A stretch of DNA of 64,000 bases from Colwellia sp. 39_35_sub15_T18 (GCA_002162675.1 MAAE01000004.1:55352-119351), one strand, 5' to 3'. Counted from the stretch's first letter, positions 45,297 to 54,971 are shown. Program-made: numbers and translations. Notes: generated by a model not told the origin, from the letters alone.

Positions 45297-48200
45297 CTAT
45301 TGTTGTAATTCGTACGGGCCTATATCGTTACCTCCATCCTGACCTCGTTGATGTCCTTCAATATCTGTTGTTGGTAGCGTAAAGCCATTAACCTCTGTGC
45401 CTGCTGGCAGGCCAGCATCAATACCAGGATTACTCGATAACGGGATAACATTGAAATAGTCACCGTTTTCTGGCCCAGTCAAGTGAGGGTCAAAACATAA
45501 GGTGTTATCCCCTGTCGAACAATCAGGAAAGTTTTCTGAGAACTTGATCAGTCCACCAATTTGGTTGTAGTCAAAGTGGTAATTCATCACTTCATTGTCA
45601 TCAGATTCGGTATAAACGAGGTAGGTTCGATCTGTTGGCGAATGATGCTCCACATCACCTTTCACTAGGTTATTGTAAAAGGTCAAACTATTACCGCTAG
45701 TTAATGCAGGTCTGCCACGAGAGCCTAAACCAACCAAACCATCACCATTGCCGGTAATGTAAGAGTTGAACACCGCCATTTGACTGTTATCTTGGGTAAA
45801 AGCCAGTGATAGCGCAACGCCTCCTGCACGACAATGATTAACATGAGCGGTGAAAGGTTGATCGTTGAAATACGCACAGTTACTAATGAGCACGCTATTA
45901 TTGATCTCAGCTCGACTGCCGGCTAGTTTGACCTGGTTACCGGAGTTACCTTCAAAACGAGAGTTGGTAATTTTGACAGTACCATCAACGTTGTAGAGTA
46001 AATCAATACCGTCGGAAGTATTATGGGAGATATCCACTTGCTCAAAGATCCAATTACCTGCAGTCGCCGCGGTAGATAGACCATCACCGTAACCGCCGGC
46101 TTGTTGTCCCCAGCAACCTGCAGGCTGACGGTCGAGTGTTTCAACACAACCATTCCATTGAATTGCGACACGGCGGAAAATAATATCGCCACTGTTGCTG
46201 TCATCAAAATCTTTGATAGGTACATCCGCGTCAAAACCAGCGCCGCCATTACCCACAATATCTACATCTTCAAGTGTCCAATCACTGATACCACCAGCCA
46301 AAATACCACGAGAAGAGAAGCCGTGAACATCAAGGTTTTTCAATAACACATTATCCGAATTATAAGCGTATATGCCTCTCTCAGCCCAATCACCATAAGG
46401 GTATGCATCACGCTCACAGCGATAAGGCGAATTCAGGTAAAGGTCATGGTTCTCTTTATCAGGTTCGTCAAAGCCATGCAGATGGAACGCTACACAAGCT
46501 TCATTATCCGTCATTTCTAGGCACTGTAACTCGACATTGTCACTGTTGGCGAGACTAAAGATCTGATAGATCCGCTCAACACCGACCAATTTCGGGCTAG
46601 TGCTACAACCTGTTTCCCAGTTTTCGCCTAAAATACGCGTTGGTTTATCAGCAGAGGGGCCTGAAGGTAAGGCCGGCATACTACAGCCATAGGGGTACGC
46701 TGGAGAACAAGCGGTATTATCTTTATCGTAAACGCCTTCGGTGTAACCAATACGATAATCACCATCGGCAATAATCACCGTATCTCCGCCGTTAATGCGA
46801 GGAACTTGTTTTTCTCCTGGCGGGAATAATTCAAACGGATGTTTCACTGCACAATCTTGAGCAAGACCTACACCTGGATACGCCTGGTTGCTCAAACCAG
46901 TACATTGATCGATGGTACCGCCATCGGTACTAACATAATACGTTACGTTTTCCACAGTACCGCCTGTGTCACCGCCAGTTCCTGTGCCGCCGCCAGTTCC
47001 TGTGCCGCCGCCAGTTCCTGTGTCACCGCCAGTACCTGTGTCACCACCAGTACCTGTGTCACCACCAGTACCTGTATCACCACCAGTACCTGTATCACCG
47101 CCAGTACCTGTGTCACCACCTGTACCTGTGTCGCCACCAGTACCTGTGTCACCACCAGTATCGGACTCACTCACCGAAAAATTGAATACGTGAGGCGTAC
47201 GGCTAGTATTACCTAGCGCATCTTGGCATCGAGCATAAAGAAAATATTGCGAGCCTACGGTTAGGTTTTCCCACTGACCATGATGACTCAAGCCATCCGT
47301 AGATGCCTCTAAAGCGTAACTCATCTGTGAAAATTCAACACGAGATGAAAGGTCATACCGACAACTAGCGGCTTCGTTAGTAGTTAATGACAAGCTAGCA
47401 GTATCGGTTGATGCCGATAGCGATGCGCCATTAGGCAATGAACGCAAGACTAATGGCTCCTGATTATCGTCTGCCAACGTGATGGTTAACTTAGGTCGAT
47501 ACAATGCCTCGGGATAACGAGAGTTGGCTGTCACCCATTGAATGTTAGCATTATCTTCGGCATGCGTTAGCGCCCAACCCTGATTAGGACATTGTCCTTG
47601 CACAATACATTGCACATCGGCGGTAACATCGACAGTATATGCCGTGCCAACAGGATCACTCTGTACTGGTCTGAAAGAGGGGGACTCGGCTAATGAGCGT
47701 AAAACCCCCTGAAAATAATCAACGCCTAAATCATCCGGACCATCGGGATCTGATAAACGCCATTTAGTATCAGGAGAGGTGGTATCATCCCTTGATTCAA
47801 GGTGGGCTCCAGCGCGAAATCCTTCCCCCTGCTTCCAGCCAGTAATATAACCATGACCCAAGTTGTCAGGATCAAGGATCTGTCTAACCTTAATATCAGA
47901 TGCTTGGTAGACCCAGCCGCCAGCTCGATAAAATGTTAATGTTGCTTGAGTAACTTCGCCCGATAATGAAACGGCATCAAGCGAAAAATGTTCAATATTA
48001 TAGCTACGTTGCGTTCCTGTTCCACGCATAAAGTGGGTATCTTTTTGTGTGGTTTGATGTCGGCCATAGTTAAAATGTACCGAAAGCGCCCCTTCATAAC
48101 CGCTAACATCTTGTTGATAACTTGATGTCTGTTCTGCAACTGCCGACTGGACTCCCAAACTCAACAGCATTCCTCCCATGATCATCGTTTTGATGTTCAT
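45297..48200 (-). CDS. Large secreted protein: DNRLRE-like domain, (GGDTGT)n linker, parallel beta-helix
   Basis: About 967 residues. Start ATG 48200 is chosen because AGGAG lies 8 bp upstream and a signal peptide follows at once (MNIKTMIMGGMLLSLGVQSAVA). The N-terminal part resembles DNRLRE carbohydrate-binding modules (TLTFYRAGGWVYQ, GTAYTVDVTADVQ, YRPKLTITL). A domain with Cys follows, then about ten GGDTGT/GGGTGT repeats, then a right-handed beta-helix with DNVLLKNLDVHGFSS, WIFEQVDISHNTSDGIDLL and VKITNSRFEGN. The architecture suggests a polysaccharide lyase or adhesin; no catalytic residues can be named. The C-terminus (GNDIGPYELQQ) lacks a sorting signal. Confidence 0.8.
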   Translation of the reverse strand: MNIKTMIMGGMLLSLGVQSAVAEQTSSYQQDVSGYEGALSVHFNYGRHQTTQKDTHFMRGTGTQRSYNIEHFSLDAVSLSGEVTQATLTFYRAGGWVYQASDIKVRQILDPDNLGHGYITGWKQGEGFRAGAHLESRDDTTSPDTKWRLSDPDGPDDLGVDYFQGVLRSLAESPSFRPVQSDPVGTAYTVDVTADVQCIVQGQCPNQGWALTHAEDNANIQWVTANSRYPEALYRPKLTITLADDNQEPLVLRSLPNGASLSASTDTASLSLTTNEAASCRYDLSSRVEFSQMSYALEASTDGLSHHGQWENLTVGSQYFLYARCQDALGNTSRTPHVFNFSVSESDTGGDTGTGGDTGTGGDTGTGGDTGTGGDTGTGGDTGTGGDTGTGGDTGTGGGTGTGGGTGTGGDTGGTVENVTYYVSTDGGTIDQCTGLSNQAYPGVGLAQDCAVKHPFELFPPGEKQVPRINGGDTVIIADGDYRIGYTEGVYDKDNTACSPAYPYGCSMPALPSGPSADKPTRILGENWETGCSTSPKLVGVERIYQIFSLANSDNVELQCLEMTDNEACVAFHLHGFDEPDKENHDLYLNSPYRCERDAYPYGDWAERGIYAYNSDNVLLKNLDVHGFSSRGILAGGISDWTLEDVDIVGNGGAGFDADVPIKDFDDSNSGDIIFRRVAIQWNGCVETLDRQPAGCWGQQAGGYGDGLSTAATAGNWIFEQVDISHNTSDGIDLLYNVDGTVKITNSRFEGNSGNQVKLAGSRAEINNSVLISNCAYFNDQPFTAHVNHCRAGGVALSLAFTQDNSQMAVFNSYITGNGDGLVGLGSRGRPALTSGNSLTFYNNLVKGDVEHHSPTDRTYLVYTESDDNEVMNYHFDYNQIGGLIKFSENFPDCSTGDNTLCFDPHLTGPENGDYFNVIPLSSNPGIDAGLPAGTEVNGFTLPTTDIEGHQRGQDGGNDIGPYELQQ
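46967..47163. repeat. 18-bp coding minisatellite (GGDTGT linker)
   Basis: About ten in-frame copies of an 18-bp unit encode eight GGDTGT and two GGGTGT hexapeptides in the secreted protein. Units differ by silent changes (CCACCAGTACCTGTGTCA versus CCGCCAGTTCCTGTGTCA on the plus strand). Copy number is likely to vary between strains and sets the linker length between the two halves of the protein. Confidence 0.9.
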
Positions 48201-48370
48201 ACTTACTACTCCTTTAAAGACTGACAATTAGCAAAAATATACCGATACGACCTGAATTCGGCTTTGCATCATGATCCCTAAATGTCATAAAAAATGATCG
48301 TGATTTTTTTAATCTTTTTTATTCATACAACAAACTTACTTTTTTGGTGAAAAGTTTATTTACAGTCGCT

Positions 48371-48410
48371 TAATACCAATGGCACTAACTAAGTGATCCA
48401 AATGGTATAA
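48371..48410. repeat. 40-bp palindromic element
   Basis: TAATACCAAT at the left end and AATGGTATAA at the right end form an imperfect inverted repeat around GGCACTAACTAAGTGATCCA. The wording (ATACCAAT..GTGATCC..TGGTAT) is like short dispersed palindromes in Alteromonadales intergenic DNA, and its ends resemble those of 36200-36270. Confidence 0.4.
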
Positions 48411-48685
48411 CTAGCGATTGTCAAACTTCACTGTAGTTCATTAAAAAATAAAAGAAAGTTAATGGGGGGATAACTGTTCTCACACAAAAAATATTAGCTT
48501 GAGATGCCTCGGTACATGCTCAGTGTCGAGCGCTGGTTTGAGGCAAGAAAAATATTACTTCAGTTTATTATTTAGGGCAAGCTTATGAATTAAACTTCAC
48601 AGATATTTAATAAATCATCAAAAAAGTAAATATTGATAACGACGATTTAATGAGCTTACCCATAAGTAGACTCTGATCTTGAGTG

Positions 48686-48717
48686 GGTATTTAGGTATTT
48701 AGGTATTTAGGTATTTA
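48686..48717. repeat. Four tandem copies of GGTATTTA
   Basis: GGTATTTA repeats four times without error 26 bp downstream of the chemoreceptor stop. On the minus strand the unit is TAAATACC, close to the CCTAAATAA unit at the fecR end. Confidence 0.9.
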
Positions 48718-48742
48718 CGGAAGAAAATATAAGTTGCTTTGG

Positions 48743-50782
48743 TTAGGAAACTTTAAAAGTACCGATGGAATCATCTAACTTAGCTGCCAACTCTGCAACT
48801 TGATGGCTATAGGTTAATGTCGATGACGATTTATCACTACTTTGCTGACTTAAATTAACCACGTCTTGAATGCTTTGGTTGATATCATTACTTAAACTAT
48901 TTTGTTGCGTGGCCGATTGTGAAATATCACTACTCATTTCATGCATCTCTTCAATAGCAACCGTAATTAATAACAAGGTTTGTAATAATTGCTTGGTATG
49001 ATCTTGGCAATTATTTGCCTCATCTTTACCTTGTTTAATATCCAACACTGCTTTTTCTGTTTGGCTTTGTAATGACTCAATCATGGTTTGAATTTCGCTC
49101 GCCGACTCTTGCGTTCTGCTCGCTAAAGAACGAACTTCATCAGCGACAACGGCAAAACCTCGGCCAGCCTCCCCTGCCCGTGCCGCTTCAATAGCAGCAT
49201 TGAGTGCCAATAAGTTTGTTTGGTCTGAAATGCCGCGAATTGTATCTAAAATACCGCTTATATTGGTAGACTCTTGCTGTAATACTGTCATCACATCCGA
49301 GGTACTATCTAACATAGTCACTAAGTTTTGCATGCGCTCATTAGTGGTATTGGCCGTTTGCTCAAGCTCACCACTCTGGCTCAAGGCGCTAGACATTTTT
49401 TCTTCCGCATTATTGGCTTTGGCCAAAATATGATCGGCACTTTGCCCTAATTCATCAGTTTGCTGTGTGACCTGTTCAATAGTTTGCTTTTGTATTGCTA
49501 AAGAATCAGTCACTTGTGCTATTTTCTCACTAGATTGCTCAGCAGCATCATTCAACAAATGGGTGTTATCGGAAATATTACTAATTAAGCTTCTTAAATC
49601 AGCAACAACCAAATTAACATTTTTAGAAAGTTCGCCGTACTCGTCTTCTGAACGCACCGTCAACTGACGAGATAAATCGCCTTTTGCTATTTGTGATAAG
49701 ACCTTATTAATGCCTTTTAAAGGGCCAATCATGGCTCTAATGGTGGTCAGTGCAATTGCCAAACCTGTGGCAAATAAAACCACAAAAATGATCAGCGTTT
49801 CTAAATTGCCCTGCTCCACATTATCAAAAATATTGCTTTGCAAGGTTGATAAGTTTTTACTTGCCGCTTGCAAAAATATATCAATGGCTTCTATCGAAGC
49901 TTGAATATATTGTTCAGAATCGTTAAAAGCGGCATTGAGGGCATTTCTCTCTTCAAGTTGCGTTATTTTTAGGGAAAATAAATTGCCATCACCACGCAGC
50001 ATTTTTTGTGCCTTGTCGAATTCATCAACAAATTGCTCAATTAAACCATCGGTATTATATTCTTTACCTAAATTGATTAAAAAAACGGAATACTGCTCAA
50101 CATTACTGATAGCAAACTCAATAGTCTGCTGCGACTCCTCAACCTCAGCAATAGTATTTATCGATAAAATAGTCTTAGTGGCATCAGTTAAGTTAAAAAT
50201 AAAACCCTCTATCTGGCTAGCAGAACCAACAATTCTATCCACTTGTCCTTGATTATCAGGATCTTCTAAATAACTTAAATCCCCCAATACAGCACCCGTT
50301 TCATAGAAAATATCATCCAATATTTTTAGCTGCTCAATAAAAACGTGTGTTTGTTTTATTTCAGCACTGCGATGGGAGAACATTGCCGTTACTGAGCTCG
50401 TATACTGCTGATAAGCTAGATTAAAGCTATTTAAATTATCAATATTAGGAAAGGCATACAACATCTGTTCGATAAGTTTTTTTTGCGTTACTAAAATTTG
50501 TCCTTGCTGGGTAAATGAGTTTTTCAGTTGTTCAAGATCACTCTCAGCACTTGAAGTGGAAATAAAAGAAGATGATTTTGCTTGCTTTAACAACTGTTTT
50601 TGCACGGCATTGGCATAATTTTGTATAGGTAAAGCAAAGTCATCTACCTTGGCTGTCGCCGTTTTTATATCACTTAAAATACCCACCGAACTGATACTCG
50701 AAAATAACAGTAATAATAAAATTACCGCAAAACCTATGATCACTTTATGGGCAACCTTCAAAACTTTGATTTTAACAAACAT
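48743..50782 (-). CDS. Methyl-accepting chemotaxis protein
   Basis: 679-residue chemoreceptor: first membrane segment at about residues 13-35, a long periplasmic helical sensor (about 36-330), second membrane segment ([21 protein letters not shown]), HAMP domain ([19 protein letters not shown]), and the signalling hairpin with the family tip [21 protein letters not shown] followed by [15 protein letters not shown]. It signals to CheA/CheW; ligand unknown. It stands alone and lacks a C-terminal CheR-binding pentapeptide (ends GTFKVS). Confidence 0.94.
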   Translation of the reverse strand: MFVKIKVLKVAHKVIIGFAVILLLLLFSSISSVGILSDIKTATAKVDDFALPIQNYANAVQKQLLKQAKSSSFISTSSAESDLEQLKNSFTQQGQILVTQKKLIEQMLYAFPNIDNLNSFNLAYQQYTSSVTAMFSHRSAEIKQTHVFIEQLKILDDIFYETGAVLGDLSYLEDPDNQGQVDRIVGSASQIEGFIFNLTDATKTILSINTIAEVEESQQTIEFAISNVEQYSVFLINLGKEYNTDGLIEQFVDEFDKAQKMLRGDGNLFSLKITQLEERNALNAAFNDSEQYIQASIEAIDIFLQAASKNLSTLQSNIFDNVEQGNLETLIIFVVLFATGLAIALTTIRAMIGPLKGINKVLSQIAKGDLSRQLTVRSEDEYGELSKNVNLVVADLRSLISNISDNTHLLNDAAEQSSEKIAQVTDSLAIQKQTIEQVTQQTDELGQSADHILAKANNAEEKMSSALSQSGELEQTANTTNERMQNLVTMLDSTSDVMTVLQQESTNISGILDTIRGISDQTNLLALNAAIEAARAGEAGRGFAVVADEVRSLASRTQESASEIQTMIESLQSQTEKAVLDIKQGKDEANNCQDHTKQLLQTLLLITVAIEEMHEMSSDISQSATQQNSLSNDINQSIQDVVNLSQQSSDKSSSTLTYSHQVAELAAKLDDSIGTFKVS

Positions 50783-51328
50783 AAATAACGACTCTGAAAA
50801 ATATCAACAACAAGACATCCGACCAGTTGCTTATAGTAATAAACTATCTGTTATTAAATCAAGTAGATCGAAATAACTATTTTCCTTCAGTATAGGCAAA
50901 CATAAATTTTTAGCATAAAAAAACCGCGAAGTTACTTTCGCGGTTTTTATGATTTACTTAACGATGAGTTCACTACTCCAGATAAGTTTCGAGGTAGAGA
51001 AGTAGCAAGCCACGAAAACATTATAATCTAGTGTTATTTGGGTAACTCGTAATTTGTAATTTGTACTTTAAGCTCTTGTTTTTTCCGTTATAAGTTTAGT
51101 AAGCCATTAAAATAAATAAGAAAACGATACCATCGTCTGTTAAAAATAAAGAATAAAAGCTATAGCAACGGTCATTAACTAGCACTCCATATTTCAACAT
51201 TATTTTCTTTAGAAAAAACACGAGTAAAAACAATCAATAACAAATAAAAATTATTTTATTTCAATTTAATTTAAACCTTTTTTACAATTGTAACTACTTA
51301 ATCATAACTATTCGGGGGAATAATAATT
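50783..51328. other. 546-bp gap between divergent genes
   Basis: No open frame of note. It holds one strong bidirectional hairpin (50919-50948, separate entry) and AT-rich sequence with a short repeat of GTAATTTG near 51047-51060. Promoters for the two flanking genes must lie here but none is clear. Confidence 0.6.
50919..50948. terminator. Orphan bidirectional terminator
   Basis: AAAAACCGCGAA (50919-50930) and TTCGCGGTTTTT (50937-50948) form a 12-bp perfect stem with a six-base loop and A/T tracts on both sides. It has the form of a rho-independent terminator, yet both neighbouring genes start, not end, next to this gap. Confidence 0.8.
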
Positions 51329-51643
51329 ATGATTAAAATTAAAGATACTAGCGATCAAGATGTCTCGATCGCACCACAACAAAACAAACCAAAACGCCTA
51401 TTACTAATCTCTATCAGTTTATTATTATTGGTTATCCTAATCTGGCAAGTTGCGCCTGCAGCCAGCCGTTGGAGCCAAGCGCAACAATCAATATCAATTG
51501 ACAGAGTAAGAGTAGCGACCATCACGCTCGGTGATTTTATTCGCGATATTTCAGTGTTAGGCAGAGTTATCGCCGCTGTACGGCCAACCGTGTATAACGG
51601 AAACAGTTTCCATGCTAATCACTCACTAAGCGAATACCGATAA
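51329..51643 (+). pseudogene. N-terminal remnant of an HlyD/RND-type periplasmic adaptor
   Basis: The first ~90 residues read as the start of a membrane-fusion (adaptor) protein of an efflux pump: MIKIKDTSDQDVSIAP, membrane segment LLLISISLLLLVILIWQVAP, then RVRVATITLGDFIRDISVLGRV and AAVRPTVYN. This family normally continues for about 300 more residues with the biotinyl-lipoyl and barrel domains. Here the sequence turns into unrelated GNSFHANHSLSEYR and stops. No transporter subunit follows. It is a truncated gene with an intact ribosome binding region (GGGGGAATAATAATT before ATG). Confidence 0.7.
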
Positions 51644-51738
51644 CAAAACCTGCACCAACAAAACAAGTAAAAATTTGAACAAAGCTAATTACCAAAACTA
51701 TTTGCCATGGCAAAACCAGTACAGATAAATAACGAACA

Positions 51739-52101
51739 ATGAGCAAACATGGAGTCAGTAAAAATGTAGAAGTATCTTTTGCAGTCAATGTTTGGCTATT
51801 TACTTTGCTAATTTTCATCATCGATATCGCCCAAGATATTGGCCGTGCCAGTGTTTTTAAAATCGTTTACGATTATTATCCAAATCACATGGGCAGTGTG
51901 AGTGGCGTGATAGCCGCAGTAGGGCCTTTAGGTGGTTGCACTTTATCAGTAGTGCTTGGTTTAGCGGTTGTTGGTGTTTACAGCGCTTGTTTTATGCTGT
52001 TATATGGCGCACTAGCGCTATGTATGATGGCAATGTATTTAGCCCTACAAGCAGAGCGGCAACAAAAATCACTCAAAGAAGCGATAGATAATAATTTTTA
52101 G
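51739..52101 (+). pseudogene. C-terminal remnant of a NarK-type nitrate/nitrite MFS transporter
   Basis: 120 codons that align by eye with the C-terminal third of NarK-family transporters: SKHGVSKNV corresponds to the cytoplasmic SKYGARKV loop, FTLLIFIIDIAQDIGRASVFKIVYDYYPNHMGSVSG to the conserved GKA.V.K.IPDYFP..GAV.G signature, followed by GPLGG and three hydrophobic segments. Between the loop and the signature about 30 residues present in the family are missing. The first two thirds of the transporter are absent. A minus-strand hydrophobic frame at 51615-51821 overlaps it and is not convincing as a gene. Confidence 0.65.
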
Positions 52102-52353
52102 TGCAAGATTAAAGCTTATTGGTCGATATTATATTGTACCAACCTAAGCATCACGTTTAACCAAAATCATCCGTTAGATCGGTATTAAAAGCATTCACAC
52201 TATAGGTTTTTGTCTATTTAAGATGAATCATTTTAATACCTTCCAACTTTGGAAAAAACACTTACTTTCACTACTTTATCGTTACTTAAAATTATGCGAT
52301 ATTATCAGCATTAAATTTTAGCTCTGTTATACATCACATCACAAGGAAGCTTG

Positions 52354-53502
52354 ATGGTAAATTCGACTCCAAGATATCAAAAAAAATCAATCACACACCT
52401 AGCTCACAATATATTCAATTGGCTTATTAACAGTCTTTCATTGCTATTTACAAGTAAGGTAAAAAGTAACACTATGAACAAACTCTTCTTAATAATTTAT
52501 ACCTTATTTTTGCTCGTTGCAAAGTCAATTTCAGCAGATTTTGTCCCTCCTAAATTGATTGATAACTTAAATCCAAAAGGTACTCAAACAACATATAATA
52601 TGTCGCGTGTAGAAGGTTGGACATTAATGAGTTACATCATTGACGATAGTGGCATCCCTCAACAGATAGTGGTTGTAAACTCATCAAACAACGGCATATA
52701 TACTGAAGATTCCATTAAATATTTACAAAGTTTTCGTTTTTCCCCTGCAATTTATCTAGGCCAAAAAACATCATCCGCTACGACTTTTTTGATGAAACAC
52801 GACAAAAGCTTTAGCGGAAATAGTAATGATGGTATTTCTGTCGGTTTTAGCCGCCGATATGACAGGGCAAATAAGTTCATTTCCGAACAAAAATTTGACA
52901 GCGCTTTAGATGTCCTAAATGAGCTACGAGAGACTAATACTAAAAATTTAACGGAACAAGCTCTCTCCGCTTGGATACATTCCCTTTATTATTACCGACA
53001 GGAAAACTGGTTAGCATACAGAGACAATATTCTAGAAGCCAATCAACTGAGAGAACATCTACCCGTGAAAATGGCCATAAAAAATATACAGAACCTTATA
53101 CAGTGGCAGATGTTTCAAAAAGAATATTCCGATGCGGTTTATACGTTAGCCAGCATGGTAAAAATAAAAGGGGCAAAAATGGATGCTTCTACCCACGAGG
53201 CTATGTTGCAACCCATATTAAATGCCATGGACACTGAAGAGATTATTGAAATTAATACCACCTTGTCTAAAAATAAATCATGGCTGCATATATTACCTCG
53301 TTCAACCATCAATTTGACAACTATAAGTGGCAAGGTAGAACTTGCAGAGCTGCGTTGTGACAACATCTGGCACCCTTTTGAATCGACTACTATCGTTAAT
53401 TTCAATATCCCAGAAAGTTATCTAAATTGTTCCATATTGGTAAAAGGAACATCAGGCACTCAGATCAAGTTTGTTGAACAGGGAAAATCACGTCAATTTT
53501 AA
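52354..53502 (+). CDS. Periplasmic protein with TonB C-terminal-like domain
   Basis: Up to 382 residues. From ATG 52354 (AAGGAAG five bases upstream) the first 40 residues are polar, then MNKLFLIIYTLFLLVAKSISA follows, a good signal peptide beginning at ATG 52474. The longer start has the better ribosome binding site, the shorter one the better protein. After it, VEGWTLMSYIIDDSGIPQQ ending LQSFRFSPA resembles the TonB C-terminal fold (G.v....i...G......v..S). No energy-transducing N-terminal anchor or Pro-rich linker is present. The remaining 200 residues are helical (TPR-like) and unassigned. Function unknown. Confidence 0.65.
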   Translation: MVNSTPRYQKKSITHLAHNIFNWLINSLSLLFTSKVKSNTMNKLFLIIYTLFLLVAKSISADFVPPKLIDNLNPKGTQTTYNMSRVEGWTLMSYIIDDSGIPQQIVVVNSSNNGIYTEDSIKYLQSFRFSPAIYLGQKTSSATTFLMKHDKSFSGNSNDGISVGFSRRYDRANKFISEQKFDSALDVLNELRETNTKNLTEQALSAWIHSLYYYRQENWLAYRDNILEANQLREHLPVKMAIKNIQNLIQWQMFQKEYSDAVYTLASMVKIKGAKMDASTHEAMLQPILNAMDTEEIIEINTTLSKNKSWLHILPRSTINLTTISGKVELAELRCDNIWHPFESTTIVNFNIPESYLNCSILVKGTSGTQIKFVEQGKSRQF

Positions 53503-53678
53503 ACAATTTTTTTCAACAGGTAGTAATAAAATCATAACGTTATAATCTATTGATGGTGTGTTAGTAAAAAGGTAAAGTTACAATATTCAACAGCAATCTA
53601 GCCGTGAATAGTTCTGTCAAAAATACGGAATTTATCCGGTTAATATAGCTGTTATACGTTTTTCATGTTGGTGCGTAA

Positions 53679-54107
53679 TTGAAAAGTTTAAATGATATAG
53701 CAAAGCAATTCAGAGATGTTTTTGAAGCAGAACACACTAATATTAAGTTACCTTTCTTTGATGACTTTCCTGATAACTGTTGTGAAGGTGCTTCCTGTTT
53801 TTTGGCTTTTTATTTTATGGCTAAATTTCCAAAAAAAGATGTTTTCGTTATACATGGCAAAAGCTCTGACGGTTATGAAAATCATTACTGGGTTGAGGTT
53901 GACGGTCTTATTTACGACTTAACTGCGGATCAATTTGATGAAGTCGACAAACCTATTTTTGGTGCTAAATCACACCTTATGTCATCATGGTTTAGTGTAA
54001 CTTCTAGTCAGTTTGCTTCATGTTTTTTTAGCGATTATGCAGACAAATTTGTTGGCTTTAAAAAGCAATCTCGAATTTATTCCCAAGTCATTGGTTTAGT
54101 GGTATAA
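53679..54107 (+). CDS. Small transglutaminase/papain-like cassette protein
   Basis: 142 residues from a TTG that is the first start after an in-frame TAA; no strong ribosome binding site. NCCEGASCFLAFYF, ENHYWVEVDGLIYDLT are spaced like the Cys-His-Asp core of the transglutaminase-like or papain-like fold, which suggests a small cysteine hydrolase. A GTTATAC core-like boundary lies just upstream (about 53651) and a truncated attC-like site follows the stop, so it reads as the first gene of the cassette cluster. Specific function unknown. Confidence 0.6.
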   Translation: MKSLNDIAKQFRDVFEAEHTNIKLPFFDDFPDNCCEGASCFLAFYFMAKFPKKDVFVIHGKSSDGYENHYWVEVDGLIYDLTADQFDEVDKPIFGAKSHLMSSWFSVTSSQFASCFFSDYADKFVGFKKQSRIYSQVIGLVV

Positions 54108-54108
54108 A

Positions 54109-54163
54109 CGTATAACAAAAATTTAAACAGGGACAAATGACAGTTGGTTTTGTATATTTCAGG
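54109..54163 (+). repeat. Truncated attC-like site
   Basis: TATAACAAAAATTTAAACAG followed by GGACAAATGACAGTTGGTTTTG matches the left half of the attC at 56055 (AGGACAAATAACAGTTGGTTTTTG). The right half is missing; sequence changes just before the end of the minus-strand gene at 54170. Confidence 0.55.
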
Positions 54164-54169
54164 CTATTT

Positions 54170-54820
54170 TCAAATAAAAACATCAATTTTTTTTTCATCC
54201 GTTAATAGCCTAGCAGCCTTTTCTTGGTATAAATCAAAAGTATCATCTGACATAAACCTATCAAACGTATTAATTATTTCTTTCATGTAAGAGGCCGCTA
54301 CACGATAGTCCTGGCGGTTAGGATATTCTTTAGCAAGCTTATCCGAATTTTCTGAACTGTTAGAAAGATACTCCATAATATCAATTTTTTTATCAGGGTC
54401 TACGTTACCACCAGCATAAGAAAGGATTCTAAGTTTAGATTCTAAATTTAGCATATCTTCTCTTTTTTCAGAATGAATAGGGTTACCATATCTACCTAGT
54501 CTAATCGGCTCATCACTACCGTATTTTTGTGTATATTCCCACTGCATTTCATTCACATTTTTAACAATACTATGAAGTTCATTTGTACTCATGTTAGTAA
54601 AGTCGAGATCTTCTTTTCTAAATATTTGTTCATAAGCACTACCTTCAATTAATGATAAATCAAAGGTATTATTATTTCGTTTTTCTTTCGGATGGAGATC
54701 TGTGGTGCTTAAGTTAGTTTTTTGTTCAGAAATGTTTTTGAGACTTTCATCATCTGTTCTTGCAAAAACATTAGCTTTATTTTCAAGGGGGGTCTGTGAT
54801 GAGTTAGTATTAATTTTCAT
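54170..54820 (-). CDS. Hypothetical polar protein, inverted in the cassette cluster
   Basis: About 216 residues from ATG 54820, chosen for AAGGA 6-7 bp upstream; an upstream in-frame start at 54877 lacks this. No signal peptide, no membrane segment. The N-terminal 70 residues are Asn/Thr/Lys-rich and look disordered; the rest is helical and acidic (LESKLRILSYAGGNVDPDKK, RQDYRVAASYMKEIINTF). I recognise no family. It points against the surrounding cassette genes and shares the segment with the exported protein gene at 54972. Confidence 0.65.
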   Translation of the reverse strand: MKINTNSSQTPLENKANVFARTDDESLKNISEQKTNLSTTDLHPKEKRNNNTFDLSLIEGSAYEQIFRKEDLDFTNMSTNELHSIVKNVNEMQWEYTQKYGSDEPIRLGRYGNPIHSEKREDMLNLESKLRILSYAGGNVDPDKKIDIMEYLSNSSENSDKLAKEYPNRQDYRVAASYMKEIINTFDRFMSDDTFDLYQEKAARLLTDEKKIDVFI

Positions 54821-54921
54821 AAAAAATCCTTTTTTAATTAAATCTAAGTAAATTACTGCCTTTACTTTTATCGACATTACTCTATAAAACTTGAGCTTTT
54901 ATAGTGAACTAAGTCATTATC

Positions 54922-54959
54922 TAAACGGCCTATGGGATTAATACCCTATAAGCCGTTTA
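54922..54959 (-). terminator. Hairpin between the two inverted genes
   Basis: TAAACGGC (54922-54929) pairs with GCCGTTTA (54952-54959), and an inner CTATGGG/CCCTATA continues the stem with a mismatch. It lies just past the stop of the 54972 gene and could terminate it; no T-run follows. Confidence 0.5.
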
Positions 54960-54971
54960 AATGTATTCTAA

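Larger units (their letters stand above)
48201..48742. other. 542-bp gap, repeats only
   Basis: No gene recognised between the chemoreceptor and the secreted protein. It holds a short palindromic element (48371-48410) and an 8-bp tandem repeat (48686-48717), listed separately. AT-rich sequence before 48230 may hold the promoter of the secreted protein but no clear -10/-35 pair stands out. Confidence 0.6.

Noticed and set aside
46839..47216. Open frames on the plus strand and an alternative minus frame over the GGDTGT repeats (Cys/Ser/Thr-, Pro/Val- and Gln/Val-rich)
   Set aside because: They are by-products of the 18-bp repeat, which keeps all frames free of stops; only the frame of the secreted protein extends beyond the repeat and has a signal peptide and ribosome binding site.
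51615..51821. Hydrophobic minus-strand frame that looks like the end of a membrane protein
   Set aside because: Overlaps the NarK remnant, has no clear start or family match; hydrophobic frames arise easily opposite such sequence. Kept only as a weak possibility of another remnant.
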